DNA of 64,000 nucleotides from UBA11524 sp963590165 (GCA_963590165.1 CAVANO010000043.1:1-64000); one strand, 5' to 3'. Positions 37,047 to 46,512 are shown, counted from the stretch's first letter. Translations and numbers: made by a program. The notes: generated by a model not told the origin, from the letters alone.

Positions 37047-38719
37047 AAGCATTTGGAGTGCTTGTCCGGCTGAATCTTCGCCTGATGATTGCCGGAATGC
37101 ATGATGGTATCCGTAAGAAAAACGGCAAGCTTGATATCGGCAAAATCATCCTGTATGTGATAGCAGCTGTTGGCGTTGTTGCATTGATTGGATTTGTCAT
37201 TTTCCTGGAGCTGTCGCTGTTTGACGTTTTTAAGGCACTGGGAATGCCGGAGAAGTTGCCGGAGCTTGCAACGATGCTTGCCATGCTGGCATCACTTTTC
37301 TTCAGCATCTATCAGATGCTTGCGACGATGTACTTCAGCCGCGAGCCGGCTGCAATGGCGTATCTGCCCATCAAGAGCTGGACGGTACTGGCGGCGAAGT
37401 GGACAGAGGTTTATGTGAGTGAGATCCCATTTTCACTGCTGATTGCAACGCCGGCATTTGTGCTTTATGGCTTGAACTGCGCACAAGGCTGGACGTACTG
37501 GCTGAGAATGGTGCCTGTGCTCCTGTGTATTGACTGCATTCCGTTGATTATCTCGCTCCTGCTGTCCAGCGTGGTTGCACGCTTCACCTCCGTGACGAGA
37601 AACAAGGAAATGTGGGCGGTCATCGGCACGGTGATTATGCTGGTGATCGTACTGGGGCTTGAATGGGGGATCATGCCGAAATTCACAGATGATGCGGATG
37701 CAACGCAGATGATGCAGCTGCTCATAAATCTTCAGCCGACGATGGAGAAAATTGTCGGGGCATTTCCGCCGGTTACGTGGGCAGTTTCTGGCGTTGGCGG
37801 AAACTGGCTGCTCTGGCTGCTGTTTATTGCGGCATCTGTTGGCGTAACGGTTGCGGTAATTGCACTGCTTGGGCGCAGCTATCTGAATGTGGCGCTTCGT
37901 CAGAGCGAATCGAGCCGCAAGACGAAGACTGTGCAAATGACAGACGGAACCTTCCGCTGCAAAAGCGCATTCATGGCTATTTTCTGCCGTGAGTGGAAGG
38001 AAATTTTCCGCGTGCCGATTTACACGCTTAACGGCGTGCTGGGCGTTTTGATGCTGCCGATCGTACTTCTGGGCGGCAGCATTGGTGCAGCAAAGGAAGG
38101 CGGCGCGAATTTCATCGGTATGCTGTTGGAATTGTTCCAGAATGAGCTGCAGGCCTCTGATGTGATGCTGGCACTTGGCGGCATGTTGGCCATTGTGAGC
38201 TGGCTGAATCCGCTGGTTTCTACGGCTGTGTCGCGCGAGGGACGCAGATTGCCGATTGCAAAGTGTATTCCGGTTTCGGCACGCACACAGCTCTTGGCGA
38301 AGCTGAGTGTTAACCTGGCACTGAATGCGACGGCAATCCTGATCATGGGCATTGCCATGCTGATTCTGCTGGGCTGGCAGTATTGGTGGGCTGTGCTCGG
38401 TGCGATGATCATTGGCAATCTTTTCAGCATCGCAAATGGCTGCGCGGCGATCACAATCGATGCTTGTAGGCCAACGCTCCGCTGGAAGAGTGAGCAGGCG
38501 GTGATGAAGCAGAACATGAACGAAATGATTGCAATGCTGGCTTCAACGATCATTATCATATTGCCGATTGCTGCCTGCATTGGCGTGATTATGCTGATGA
38601 ACAATACGTCAGTGATGCGCTTTGCGGTGACTATCGCGGTTTTGTTGCTTGAAACGGCAGCAGCAGCGCTCGTATTCATGCATGTTGGTGCAAAGCGGTA
38701 TGCGGAGCTGGAACCATAA
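37043..38719 (+). CDS. ABC-2 type exporter permease
   Basis: The 558-residue protein shows about twelve hydrophobic segments, with a central cytoplasmic stretch (about residues 285-320) between two halves of six. This fits the large single-chain permeases paired with one ATPase in Firmicutes. It overlaps the ATPase gene by ATGA and so forms a two-gene exporter. No substrate can be deduced. The next gene, a secreted putative cysteine peptidase, starts 18 bases later and may share the transcript. Confidence 0.85.
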   Translation: MKAFGVLVRLNLRLMIAGMHDGIRKKNGKLDIGKIILYVIAAVGVVALIGFVIFLELSLFDVFKALGMPEKLPELATMLAMLASLFFSIYQMLATMYFSREPAAMAYLPIKSWTVLAAKWTEVYVSEIPFSLLIATPAFVLYGLNCAQGWTYWLRMVPVLLCIDCIPLIISLLLSSVVARFTSVTRNKEMWAVIGTVIMLVIVLGLEWGIMPKFTDDADATQMMQLLINLQPTMEKIVGAFPPVTWAVSGVGGNWLLWLLFIAASVGVTVAVIALLGRSYLNVALRQSESSRKTKTVQMTDGTFRCKSAFMAIFCREWKEIFRVPIYTLNGVLGVLMLPIVLLGGSIGAAKEGGANFIGMLLELFQNELQASDVMLALGGMLAIVSWLNPLVSTAVSREGRRLPIAKCIPVSARTQLLAKLSVNLALNATAILIMGIAMLILLGWQYWWAVLGAMIIGNLFSIANGCAAITIDACRPTLRWKSEQAVMKQNMNEMIAMLASTIIIILPIAACIGVIMLMNNTSVMRFAVTIAVLLLETAAAALVFMHVGAKRYAELEP

Positions 38720-38737
38720 GAAAAAGGGGAGAGATTG

Positions 38738-39580
38738 ATGAAGAAAATCGCCGCGTTCCTGCTGGCGTTGCTGCTGTGCAGCTGCGCGGTGCTGGCGGAG
38801 AGCGATGAGGATTACGACATCGAGTACGATGTGGAATATGTGCTGGATGAGAACAATGAGATTGTGACGGTTGAGTCATCCGAGACGAACGAGTCTTCCA
38901 ATGCGGCAGAATCGGCAGAGGAGGTACTGTCAGCACGCGATGACCTGATTAACCGGATTATCGACCTTGGTCATTCGCTGTATGTCAAGGCAGATGGAAA
39001 GAGTCAGCGCGCGCATTATAAGAGCGACATCTATGTCTGCAAGAACTTCACAACGTACCTGTTCCGCCAGAATCGCGATGATTTTTGCATGGCGGAGTAT
39101 CCGGATGTGCAGTTGCTTGTCCCGAATAATTTGTCATCCTCGAAGAGCAAGCCGTACAGCTACGGCATCGAATGGGAGGATATCTCTGCAGCAGATGGCA
39201 ATCCGTTCTATATCGCGGCGCAGTTCAAGTACGATACATCCCTGTCCGAGGAGGAAAACATGGCACTTGCCTGCGAATTCATGCGCCAAGCGCAGCGCGG
39301 CGATTATTTCCAGATGTCCGCAAAGTATGAATACGGCACGGGTGCGCACAGCGCGATCATGCTGGGGTATGATGCGGAGACAGACGAGATCCACTGGATG
39401 GACAGCAACATGCGCGGCGGCAAGAAAAATGGTATTCGCTATGGTATCGTGCAGTATGACGAGGTCAAGAGCGTAGAATGGTGGGCAAGCGCTTTCTGCA
39501 AGAAAACAAGGGGCGCGACGCTCTACCGTCTGCGCGATGATATTGTCTATCGCGAGGGTCATGAGCCTGAAAAAAAGTAA
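38738..39580 (+). CDS. Secreted protein with possible Cys-His-Asp peptidase fold
   Basis: The frame opens with TTG, but the ATG at 38738 follows GGGGAG and begins the signal peptide (MKKIAAF..., cleavage probably after 'AVLA'). An acidic, Ser/Glu-rich linker covers about residues 22-65. The C-terminal half has Cys101 in 'YVCKNFTTY', His204 in 'GTGAHSAIM' and Asp222 in 'HWMDSNM', spaced and surrounded as in papain-like or NlpC/CHAP-type cysteine peptidases. No specific family is recognised, so the enzymatic call is an inference. It lies just after the ABC exporter. Confidence 0.65.
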   Translation: MKKIAAFLLALLLCSCAVLAESDEDYDIEYDVEYVLDENNEIVTVESSETNESSNAAESAEEVLSARDDLINRIIDLGHSLYVKADGKSQRAHYKSDIYVCKNFTTYLFRQNRDDFCMAEYPDVQLLVPNNLSSSKSKPYSYGIEWEDISAADGNPFYIAAQFKYDTSLSEEENMALACEFMRQAQRGDYFQMSAKYEYGTGAHSAIMLGYDAETDEIHWMDSNMRGGKKNGIRYGIVQYDEVKSVEWWASAFCKKTRGATLYRLRDDIVYREGHEPEKK

Positions 39581-39592
39581 GAGCTAACACGC

Positions 39593-39640
39593 ATGAAAGT
39601 ATGAGGTAAAATATTACTTCATGCTTTCATTTTATATTTT
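39593..39640 (+). terminator. Terminator after the ABC exporter unit
   Basis: ATGAAAG (39593-39599) pairs with CTTTCAT (39624-39630), with inner ATGA/TCAT and GTAA/TTAC pairs and single mismatches between, followed by TTTATATTTT. Confidence 0.85.
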
Positions 39641-39655
39641 GAGCACAAATCATGA

Positions 39656-39684
39656 TTGCAATTCCGGCACTTTTTGTGTAGAAT
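39656..39684 (+). promoter_or_regulatory. uxuAB promoter
   Basis: -35 TTGCAA (39656-39661) and -10 TAGAAT (39679-39684) are 17 bases apart. Transcription should start near 39691. Confidence 0.7.
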
Positions 39685-39701
39685 ACAGGAGGGGAAAGAC
39701 T

Positions 39702-39731
39702 GCATGAGTTAACCGCTTACATCGCTCATGC
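39702..39731 (+). promoter_or_regulatory. Inverted repeat and cre/LacI-like site in the uxuA leader
   Basis: GCATGAG (39702-39708) and CTCATGC (39725-39731) form a 7-base inverted repeat. Between them lies AGTTAACCGCTTACAT (39707-39722), which on the minus strand resembles a cre or LacI-family operator (TGTAAGCGGTTAAC). Being just downstream of the start site, a bound repressor would block elongation. Confidence 0.4.
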
Positions 39732-39757
39732 GGCAACCAAAGGAGGAGAGAGAACGC

Positions 39758-40846
39758 ATGAAAATGACATTTCGCTGGTATGGACGAGAGGCCGATCCGA
39801 TTCCGCTGAAGTATGTCAAGCAAATTCCTGGCATGTCCGGCATCATGGGACTGCTGGATAAGCCGGCGGGTGAGGATTGGGACGAGGAAGAGATCAAGGC
39901 GCTGGTCGAGGAAGTCCACGCCGAAGGGCTCGAATTCGAAGTGGTCGAATCCGTCAATGTCCACGAGGACATCAAGATGGGACTGCCGACACGCGACAAA
40001 TATATCGCGAACTACATTTCTACGATCCGCAAGCTTGCGAAATACGGTGTGAAGGTCATTATCTATAACTTCATGCCTGTGTTCGACTGGCTGCGAACGG
40101 ATTTGGCTCGTGTGATTCCGGAGGACGGCTCCAATTCGCTCTACTTTGATGAGAAAGATTTGGGCGAGATGGGACCGATGGAGATTGTTCGTCGGACGGC
40201 GGCTGATTCGCATGGCTTTACGCTGCCGGGCTGGGAGCCGGAGCGTCTGTCCCTGCTGGAAACGACGCTACGCCAGTATGAACACATCACGCCGGACGAT
40301 CTGCGCAGGAATTATCAGTATTTCCTTGATGCTGTTATTCCAGTGTGTGAGGAAGTCGGCGTGCGGATGGCATGTCATCCGGATGATCCGGCGTGGCCGA
40401 TTTTCGGGCTTCCGCGCATAGCGCACAGTCAGGACGATTTCGACAAGATTATCAAGCTGCATGACAGTCCTGCGAACACCGTCTGTCTGTGTACGGGTTC
40501 TCTGGGCTGCTCGCCGGACAATGACATTCCGGCTATTATCCGCCATTTCGGCGAAATGAACCGCATTGGCGCGATGCATGTGCGCAACGTGAAGTATCTG
40601 GGCTATCACCACTTCCGCGAGGCCGCGCATCTGTCCTCCACGGGTGACCTGAACATGTTCGACATTATGGAAGCAATTTATGATACGTGCCCTGACACCT
40701 ATATCCGTCCTGACCATGGTCGCATGATTTGGGATGAGAAGGGTCGTCCCGGATACGGTCTCTACGACCGTGCGCTGGGTGCAACGTATCTGAATGGTCT
40801 GTGGGAAGCTATCTGTCGCATGAAGGCGGAGAAAGCGGGGAAGTAA
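39758..40846 (+). CDS. uxuA: Mannonate dehydratase
   Basis: Dehydrates D-mannonate to 2-keto-3-deoxygluconate in glucuronate breakdown, using a divalent metal. The 362-residue TIM-barrel protein has family stretches 'TFRWYGREADPI', 'ACHPDDPAWPIFGLPRI', 'CTGSLGC' and 'YIRPDHGRMIW'. The ATG at 39758 follows AGGAGG; the frame's earlier codon at 39728 has no site. uxuB begins 3 bases after the stop, and the pair forms a hexuronate operon. Confidence 0.96.
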   Translation: MKMTFRWYGREADPIPLKYVKQIPGMSGIMGLLDKPAGEDWDEEEIKALVEEVHAEGLEFEVVESVNVHEDIKMGLPTRDKYIANYISTIRKLAKYGVKVIIYNFMPVFDWLRTDLARVIPEDGSNSLYFDEKDLGEMGPMEIVRRTAADSHGFTLPGWEPERLSLLETTLRQYEHITPDDLRRNYQYFLDAVIPVCEEVGVRMACHPDDPAWPIFGLPRIAHSQDDFDKIIKLHDSPANTVCLCTGSLGCSPDNDIPAIIRHFGEMNRIGAMHVRNVKYLGYHHFREAAHLSSTGDLNMFDIMEAIYDTCPDTYIRPDHGRMIWDEKGRPGYGLYDRALGATYLNGLWEAICRMKAEKAGK

Positions 40847-40849
40847 GCT

Positions 40850-42463
40850 ATGAAGCTGTCATATGAAGGAATCCAGCAGAAAGCGGAATACGCAGCAGCG
40901 AATGTCCGTCTGCCGAAATTCGACTGGAAATGCATGGCGGCAAAGACGGAAAAGTCGCCTGTGTGGGTGCATTTCGGTGCAGGAAACATATTCCGCGGCT
41001 TTATCGCCGGACTTCAGCAGCGCTTGCTGAATGAAGGATTCGCAGAGGCAGGCATCATCGCTGCGGAAACATTCGACTACGATATTATCGACAAGATTTA
41101 CGTGCCGCATGACAGCATGACGCTGATGGTATCATTACATGCGGATGGCTCGACAGACAAGGAGGTCATTGCCTCGATCGCCGAGGGTGTCAAGGCAAAC
41201 TGCGAGGACGCATCTTCGTGGCAGAAGCTGAAAACAGTTTTCGCAGCGCCATCGCTGCAAATGGCATCCTTCACCATTACGGAAAAAGGTTATGCGCTGC
41301 GCAACACGAAGGGCGAACTGATGCCGGTTGTGACAGCGGACATGGCGAACGGTCCCCAAAAGGCACATCATGCCATGGCAGTCGTTGCGGCGATGCTCTA
41401 TGTGCGCTATCAGGCCGGTGCGAAGCCGATTGCTATGGTCAGCATGGACAACTGCTCGCACAATGGCGAAAAGCTGCGTCAGAGCGTGCTGGAAATCGTG
41501 TCCGCATGGGTGAAAAATGGGCTTGTTCCAGCTGAATTTGAGACCTATGTAGCGGATGAGACGCGTGTGTCATTCCCGTGGAGCATGATTGACAAGATCA
41601 CGCCACGTCCGGCGCCCGTGATTGAACAGCAGTTGACACAGGCTGGCTTCGAGGATATGCAGACCATCGTCACTGGACGAAACACGTATATTGCACCGTT
41701 TGTGAACGCGGAAGTACCGCAGTACCTCGTGGTAGAGGATCGCTTTCCGAACGGTCGTCCGGCATTGGAGAAGGCTGGCGTGTATCTTTGCGACCGCAAC
41801 ACGGTCAACGAAACTGAACGCATGAAGGTGACAACTTGCCTGAATCCGCTGCATACGGCACTGGCAGTGTACGGTTGTCTGCTCGGGTATACGTCCATCG
41901 CGGCGGAAATGAAGGATGTTGAGCTCGTCAAGCTCATTCGGACGATCGGCTATAAAGAAGGTCTGCCGGTGGTAACCGATCCCGGCATTATCAGTCCGAA
42001 AGCGTTCATTGACGAGGTAGTTGAGCAGCGTCTGCCGAATCCGTTTATTCCGGACACACCTCAGCGCATCGCGACCGACACGTCCCAGAAGGTTGCCATC
42101 CGCTTCGGCGAGACAATCAAGAGCTATATGAATGATCCGGAAAAGAATGCTGCTGATTTAACAGCGATTCCGCTGGCGCTGGCTGGATGGATTCGCTATC
42201 TGATCGGCGTGGATGACAACGGTGAAGCAATGAGCGTGTCTGCTGACCCGCAGTTGGCGGCGCTTCAGGCGGCACTGTCCGGTGTGAAGTTCGGCGAGCC
42301 AGATTCTGTGGATGGCAAGCTTGACAGCATCCTCGGTAATGCGAGCATCTTCGGTGTTAGCTTGTATACAGCTGGTCTGGCGGATAAGGTCACAGCTTAC
42401 GTGAAAGAACTGCTGGCAGGGAAGGGTGCTGTCCGTACAACCCTCAAAAAGCATCTCGCATAA
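40850..42463 (+). CDS. uxuB: Fructuronate reductase (mannitol dehydrogenase family)
   Basis: Reduces D-fructuronate to D-mannonate with NADH, the step before UxuA. The 537-residue protein belongs to the long-chain mannitol dehydrogenase family: an N-terminal Rossmann loop ('HFGAGNIFRGF'), the catalytic-region motif 'SMDNCSHNGEKLR' and a helical C-terminal domain. Other family members act on tagaturonate or mannitol; adjacency to uxuA decides the call. GGGGAAG precedes the ATG. The operon ends at a strong terminator. Confidence 0.9.
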   Translation: MKLSYEGIQQKAEYAAANVRLPKFDWKCMAAKTEKSPVWVHFGAGNIFRGFIAGLQQRLLNEGFAEAGIIAAETFDYDIIDKIYVPHDSMTLMVSLHADGSTDKEVIASIAEGVKANCEDASSWQKLKTVFAAPSLQMASFTITEKGYALRNTKGELMPVVTADMANGPQKAHHAMAVVAAMLYVRYQAGAKPIAMVSMDNCSHNGEKLRQSVLEIVSAWVKNGLVPAEFETYVADETRVSFPWSMIDKITPRPAPVIEQQLTQAGFEDMQTIVTGRNTYIAPFVNAEVPQYLVVEDRFPNGRPALEKAGVYLCDRNTVNETERMKVTTCLNPLHTALAVYGCLLGYTSIAAEMKDVELVKLIRTIGYKEGLPVVTDPGIISPKAFIDEVVEQRLPNPFIPDTPQRIATDTSQKVAIRFGETIKSYMNDPEKNAADLTAIPLALAGWIRYLIGVDDNGEAMSVSADPQLAALQAALSGVKFGEPDSVDGKLDSILGNASIFGVSLYTAGLADKVTAYVKELLAGKGAVRTTLKKHLA

Positions 42464-42476
42464 ATAATAGCATATG

Positions 42477-42514
42477 AAAAGGGGAGGAAGCATATGCGTC
42501 CTCCCCGATTTTGT
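42477..42514. terminator. Bidirectional terminator between uxuB and amt
   Basis: GGGGAGGA (42481-42488) pairs with TCCTCCCC (42499-42506) around a 10-base loop. AAAA precedes it and GATTTTG follows, so it serves both convergent units. Confidence 0.85.
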
Positions 42515-42519
42515 TTGGT

Positions 42520-44265
42520 TTACTCGACGTCCTGCAGGGCATCGTAGCCTTCTTCACCGGTGCGAACCTTGATGACGTTTTCAACATCATAGACGAAGAT
42601 TTTGCCATCGCCGATATGACCGGTGTAAAGCACTTTCTTGGCAGTCTCGATCACTGTGCGGACAGGAATCTTGCAGACCACGATGTCCACCTGCACCTTG
42701 GGCAGCAGATTCATCTCGACCGCAACGCCGCGGTAGTATTCCGGACGTCCCTTCTGCATGCCGCAGCCGAGCACTTGAGAAACAGTCATGCCAGTGACGC
42801 CGATTTCTTCCATGGCAGTCTTGAGCACCTCGAAACTGCTTTGCTTGCAAAGGATGGATATCTTCGTCATCTTGACATCCGAGGCAGGTGTCTTTTCGCT
42901 ACGGACAACAACCGGAACCGCGTCATCCACAGGAGCAGGGGCAGAAACAACAGGTGTAGAAACACCAGTGGAGGTCATTAGGGACGTTGCAGGCATGAAG
43001 TCGGCATAGCCGGAAGCAAGACCATGCTCGGTGATGTCCAGACCAAGCGTTTCTTCTTCTTTGCTGACACGCAGACCGAAGATTGCCTTGATGGCAAGGA
43101 AAGTCAGCGTGATGGTGACAGCCGTCCATGCGAGGACGCTCACGATGCCGACAATTTGCAGACCAAGTTGCTCAAAGCCGCCGCCGTAGAACAGACCTGC
43201 CTTCATGGTCGAAGGGAAATCAGGCGTTGTGCCGGTCGCGAACAGACCGACCGCGAAGGTGCCCCAGATGCCATTCATGAAGTGAACCGCGACTGCACCG
43301 ACCGGATCATCCACATGGAGCTTGTTGTCAAGAAACCAGACGCCGAACACAACCAGCAGACCGGAAACAATGCCGACGATGATGGAACCCGTGCAGTCCA
43401 GCACATCGCAGCCAGCGGTGATGCCGACAAGACCAGCCAGGGAAGCGTTCAGGCACATGGAAACATCAGGCTTGCCGTAACGTACCCACGTGAAGATCAT
43501 GCAGGTAACCGTTGCAACAGCTGGTGCAACCGTTGTGGTCAGGAAGATGGAGCCCATTGCCTCGATGCTCTTGGCAGCGGCACCGTTGAAACCGTACCAG
43601 CCGAGCCAGAGAATGAAAACACCAAGGCAACCAAGCGGAATGTTATGACCGGGGAAAGCATTCACGCCGACAATCTTGCCGTTCTTATCCTTGGTGAACT
43701 TGCCCATGCGCGGACCGACCATCTTGGCACCGATGAGCGCGCATGTGCCGCCGACCATGTGAATGGCACAGGAACCGGCGAAGTCATGAAAGCCGATCTG
43801 AGCAAGCCAGCCGCCGCCCCAGATCCAGTGCGCTTCAATCGGGTAGATTAGCGCAGAAATGACGGCGGAGTAAACGCAGTAGGATAGGAACTTCGTGCGT
43901 TCAGCCATGGCACCGGAAACGATTGTTGCGGCTGTCGCACAGAAGATCAGGTTGAACACGAAATTCGAGAAATCAAAGGTCGGATAAGCCGTGAAGATAT
44001 CGAAGCCCGGTTTTCCGATGAAGCCCAGCAAATCCTCGCCGAGCAGGAGTGAGAAACCGATTAGGATGAACATGATTGTGCCGATGCAGAAGTCCATCAG
44101 GTTCTTCATCAGGATGTTGCCTGTGTTCTTTGCACGGGTGAAGCCTGTTTCCACCATGGCGAAGCCTGCCTGCATCCAGAAGACAAGTGCAGCGCCCATC
44201 AAAAACCATACGCCGAAGATTTCATCATCAACGGCTGACATGATGCTTGTCAGATCCAATTCCAT
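42520..44265 (-). CDS. amt: Ammonium channel fused to a PII signalling domain
   Basis: The 581-residue protein joins an Amt channel to a complete PII (GlnB/GlnK) domain. Residues 1 to about 415 have eleven or so membrane segments with Amt marks ('AMAERTKFLSY', 'HWIWGGGWL', 'FNGAAA', 'DPVGAVAVHFMNGIWG'). After a proline/valine linker, residues 465-581 form PII: 'GMTVSQVLG', the T-loop 'QKGRPEYYRG' with the usually uridylylated Tyr, 'LPKVQVDIVV' and 'TGHIGDGKIFVYDV'. The PII can thus gate its own channel in response to 2-oxoglutarate and ATP/ADP. The ATG at 44265 follows GGAGG. It lies after glnN, separated by a strong terminator. Confidence 0.95.
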   Translation of the reverse strand: MELDLTSIMSAVDDEIFGVWFLMGAALVFWMQAGFAMVETGFTRAKNTGNILMKNLMDFCIGTIMFILIGFSLLLGEDLLGFIGKPGFDIFTAYPTFDFSNFVFNLIFCATAATIVSGAMAERTKFLSYCVYSAVISALIYPIEAHWIWGGGWLAQIGFHDFAGSCAIHMVGGTCALIGAKMVGPRMGKFTKDKNGKIVGVNAFPGHNIPLGCLGVFILWLGWYGFNGAAAKSIEAMGSIFLTTTVAPAVATVTCMIFTWVRYGKPDVSMCLNASLAGLVGITAGCDVLDCTGSIIVGIVSGLLVVFGVWFLDNKLHVDDPVGAVAVHFMNGIWGTFAVGLFATGTTPDFPSTMKAGLFYGGGFEQLGLQIVGIVSVLAWTAVTITLTFLAIKAIFGLRVSKEEETLGLDITEHGLASGYADFMPATSLMTSTGVSTPVVSAPAPVDDAVPVVVRSEKTPASDVKMTKISILCKQSSFEVLKTAMEEIGVTGMTVSQVLGCGMQKGRPEYYRGVAVEMNLLPKVQVDIVVCKIPVRTVIETAKKVLYTGHIGDGKIFVYDVENVIKVRTGEEGYDALQDVE

Positions 44266-44286
44266 TTTCCAAGAACCTCCCTCTAT

Positions 44287-44335
44287 GAAAATAAAAAACG
44301 TGCAGGCGAATACATTTGTATGTTCGCCTGCACGT
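44287..44335 (-). terminator. Strong terminator/attenuator between glnN and amt
   Basis: On the minus strand ACGTGCAGGCGAA and TTCGCCTGCACGT form a perfect 13-base stem (plus-strand arms 44298-44310 and 44323-44335), followed by a T-rich run. It lies about 20 bases before the amt Shine-Dalgarno region. No promoter fits between it and amt, so amt seems to depend on readthrough from glnN. Confidence 0.85.
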
Positions 44336-44351
44336 CTTTGTGCAGAAATAA

Positions 44352-46430
44352 TTAGACGTTGAAAAGCAGATCGTCGTAAGTCGGGAAGGGCCAATACTCC
44401 TTGCCGACAAGTGTTTCCAGTTCGTCCGCTTGTTCGCGCACAGCCGCCATCGCAGGGATGATGACATTGTGCTCGTACATCGCACAGTCAAGCGCATCGC
44501 CGTGGCACGTGGATTTAACCGCCGTGCGCAGACCATCGATTGCCTTGTACAGCTTACCGTTACATTCCGCAACGCTGGACAGCACCTTCGATTCGGCAAC
44601 AGGCTCGACACCGGCAGCTTTCATCGCATTGACAGTCTTGGCGGTCGCACCGGCGAACTTCATGCATGCCGGCAGGATCTCTTTTTCCGCCATCATCAGG
44701 CAGGTTTCTGCCTCAATGTTGAGCACCTTGGCGTAGTTCTCCAGCTTGATTTCGTAGCGGGAGCGCATCTCGGTCTCAGTGAAAACGCCGAAGGATGTGA
44801 ACAACTTGATGTTCTTCTCATCGAGCAGGTGCGGCAGCGCATCAACGGTGGACACGTAATTCGGCAGACCGCGGCGGGCAGCCTCTTCAACCCATTCGGG
44901 CGCATAGCCGTTGCCGTTGAAGATGATGCGGTTATGCTTGCGCAGGTTCTCAACGATCAGGTTGTGCAGCGTCTCACGGAAATTGTCTGCCTTTTCCAGC
45001 ACGTCGGCAAATTCCTTGAGGGAGTTTGCAATGATGGTGTTGATGACAACGTTCGTTTCGGCGATGGATTCGGAGGAGCCGAGCGAACGGAACTCGAACT
45101 TGTTGCCCGTGAAGGCAAACGGCGAGGTGCGGTTACGGTCGGTGTTGTCCTGCGGGAATTTCGGCAGGACGCTGACACCGATTTCCAGCTCGCGTTTAGC
45201 GGTTGCGCAGTATTCCTTCTCCTCCTCGAATGCGTTGACTATTGCGGAGAGCTCGTCACCAAGGAACATGGAGATGATGGCAGGCGGTGCTTCATTGGCA
45301 CCCAGACGGTGATCGTTGCCGGCGGAAGCAACAGAGATGCGCAACAGGTCAGCGTATTCGTCCACAGCCTTGATGACAGCAGTCAGAATGAGCATGAACT
45401 GCGCGGATGTCGCGGGGTCGTCACCGGGATCAAGCAGATTATAGCCGGTGTTGGTGGACATCGACCAGTTGTTATGTTTGCCCGAACCGTTCACGCCTGC
45501 AAAAGGCTTCTCGTGCAACAGGCAGACAAGACCGTGACGGTCGGCAATCTTCTTCATCATTTCCATCGTCAGCTGGTTGTGGTCGGTGGCGACAGAGGTG
45601 ATGGTGAAAATCGGGGCAAGTTCATGCTGTGCGGGCGCAACTTCATTGTGTTCCGTCTTGGCGAGAATGCCAAGCTTCCACAGCTCCTCGTCCAGGTCGG
45701 TCATGAAGGCCTGCACACGGGGTTTGATAGAGCCGAAATAATGATCCTCGAGCTCCTGCCCCTTCGGCGGCTTGTTGCCGAAAAGGGTGCGACCCGTGAA
45801 GATCAAATCCTTGCGCTGATTGTAAAGCGTCTTGTCAACGAGGAAATATTCCTGCTCAGGGCCAACCGTGGAGGTGACGCGCGTGGCATCACGGCCGAAG
45901 AGTTTCAGCACACGGACTGCCTGCTTCGAAAGAGCCTCCATGGAACGCAGAAGAGGTGTCTTCTGGTCGAGCGCCTCGCCGCCGTAAGAGCAGAAAGCAG
46001 TCGGGATGCACAGCACGCCGTCCTTGATGAACGCGTAGCTGGTCGGATCCCAAGCGGTATAGCCGCGCGCCTCAAACGTGGAGCGCAGACCGCCAGACGG
46101 GAAGGAGGAGGCATCCGGCTCGCCGCGGACAAGCTCCTTGCCGCTGAATTCGAGGATGACCTTACCGCCGTCCTTAGGAGAAATGAAGCTGTCGTGCTTC
46201 TCGGCCGTGATGCCGGTCAGAGGCTGGAACCAGTGCGTATAATGCGTAACACCGCGCTCGACCGCCCAATCCTTCATCGCGTTAGCGACAACATTCGCAA
46301 CCTGAGGATCAAGGGGCTTTCCATCGCTGATGGTCTTGTGCAGCGCCTTGTAGATATCTTTCGGCAAACGCTTCTGCATCACAGCATCGTTAAAGACGCT
46401 GCTTCCAAAAAGCTCTTCCAGGTTGGCCAT
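44352..46430 (-). CDS. glnN: Glutamine synthetase, type III
   Basis: Makes glutamine from glutamate, ammonia and ATP. The 692-residue length and sequence are those of GSIII, not the roughly 450-residue GlnA. Marks include 'STVGPEQEYFLVDK', 'EHNEVAPAQHELAPIF', 'GVNGSGKHNNWSM' and 'LGANEAPPAIIS'. The ATG follows AAGGAGG. It has a strong promoter about 140 bases upstream and a terminator-like hairpin in the leader. With the downstream Amt-PII gene it forms an ammonium uptake and assimilation unit. Confidence 0.97.
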   Translation of the reverse strand: MANLEELFGSSVFNDAVMQKRLPKDIYKALHKTISDGKPLDPQVANVVANAMKDWAVERGVTHYTHWFQPLTGITAEKHDSFISPKDGGKVILEFSGKELVRGEPDASSFPSGGLRSTFEARGYTAWDPTSYAFIKDGVLCIPTAFCSYGGEALDQKTPLLRSMEALSKQAVRVLKLFGRDATRVTSTVGPEQEYFLVDKTLYNQRKDLIFTGRTLFGNKPPKGQELEDHYFGSIKPRVQAFMTDLDEELWKLGILAKTEHNEVAPAQHELAPIFTITSVATDHNQLTMEMMKKIADRHGLVCLLHEKPFAGVNGSGKHNNWSMSTNTGYNLLDPGDDPATSAQFMLILTAVIKAVDEYADLLRISVASAGNDHRLGANEAPPAIISMFLGDELSAIVNAFEEEKEYCATAKRELEIGVSVLPKFPQDNTDRNRTSPFAFTGNKFEFRSLGSSESIAETNVVINTIIANSLKEFADVLEKADNFRETLHNLIVENLRKHNRIIFNGNGYAPEWVEEAARRGLPNYVSTVDALPHLLDEKNIKLFTSFGVFTETEMRSRYEIKLENYAKVLNIEAETCLMMAEKEILPACMKFAGATAKTVNAMKAAGVEPVAESKVLSSVAECNGKLYKAIDGLRTAVKSTCHGDALDCAMYEHNVIIPAMAAVREQADELETLVGKEYWPFPTYDDLLFNV

Positions 46431-46512
46431 TCAGGTTTCCTCCTTCATCATTTCGATGACAATTGCCAATCAGCTCCGACAACAGGTGTCAATGCCTGTC
46501 AGCCGAATTCCA

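Noticed and set aside
36312..39580. Bacteriocin or lantibiotic export locus
   Set aside because: There is an ABC pair and a possible cysteine peptidase, but no precursor peptide, modification enzyme or immunity gene.
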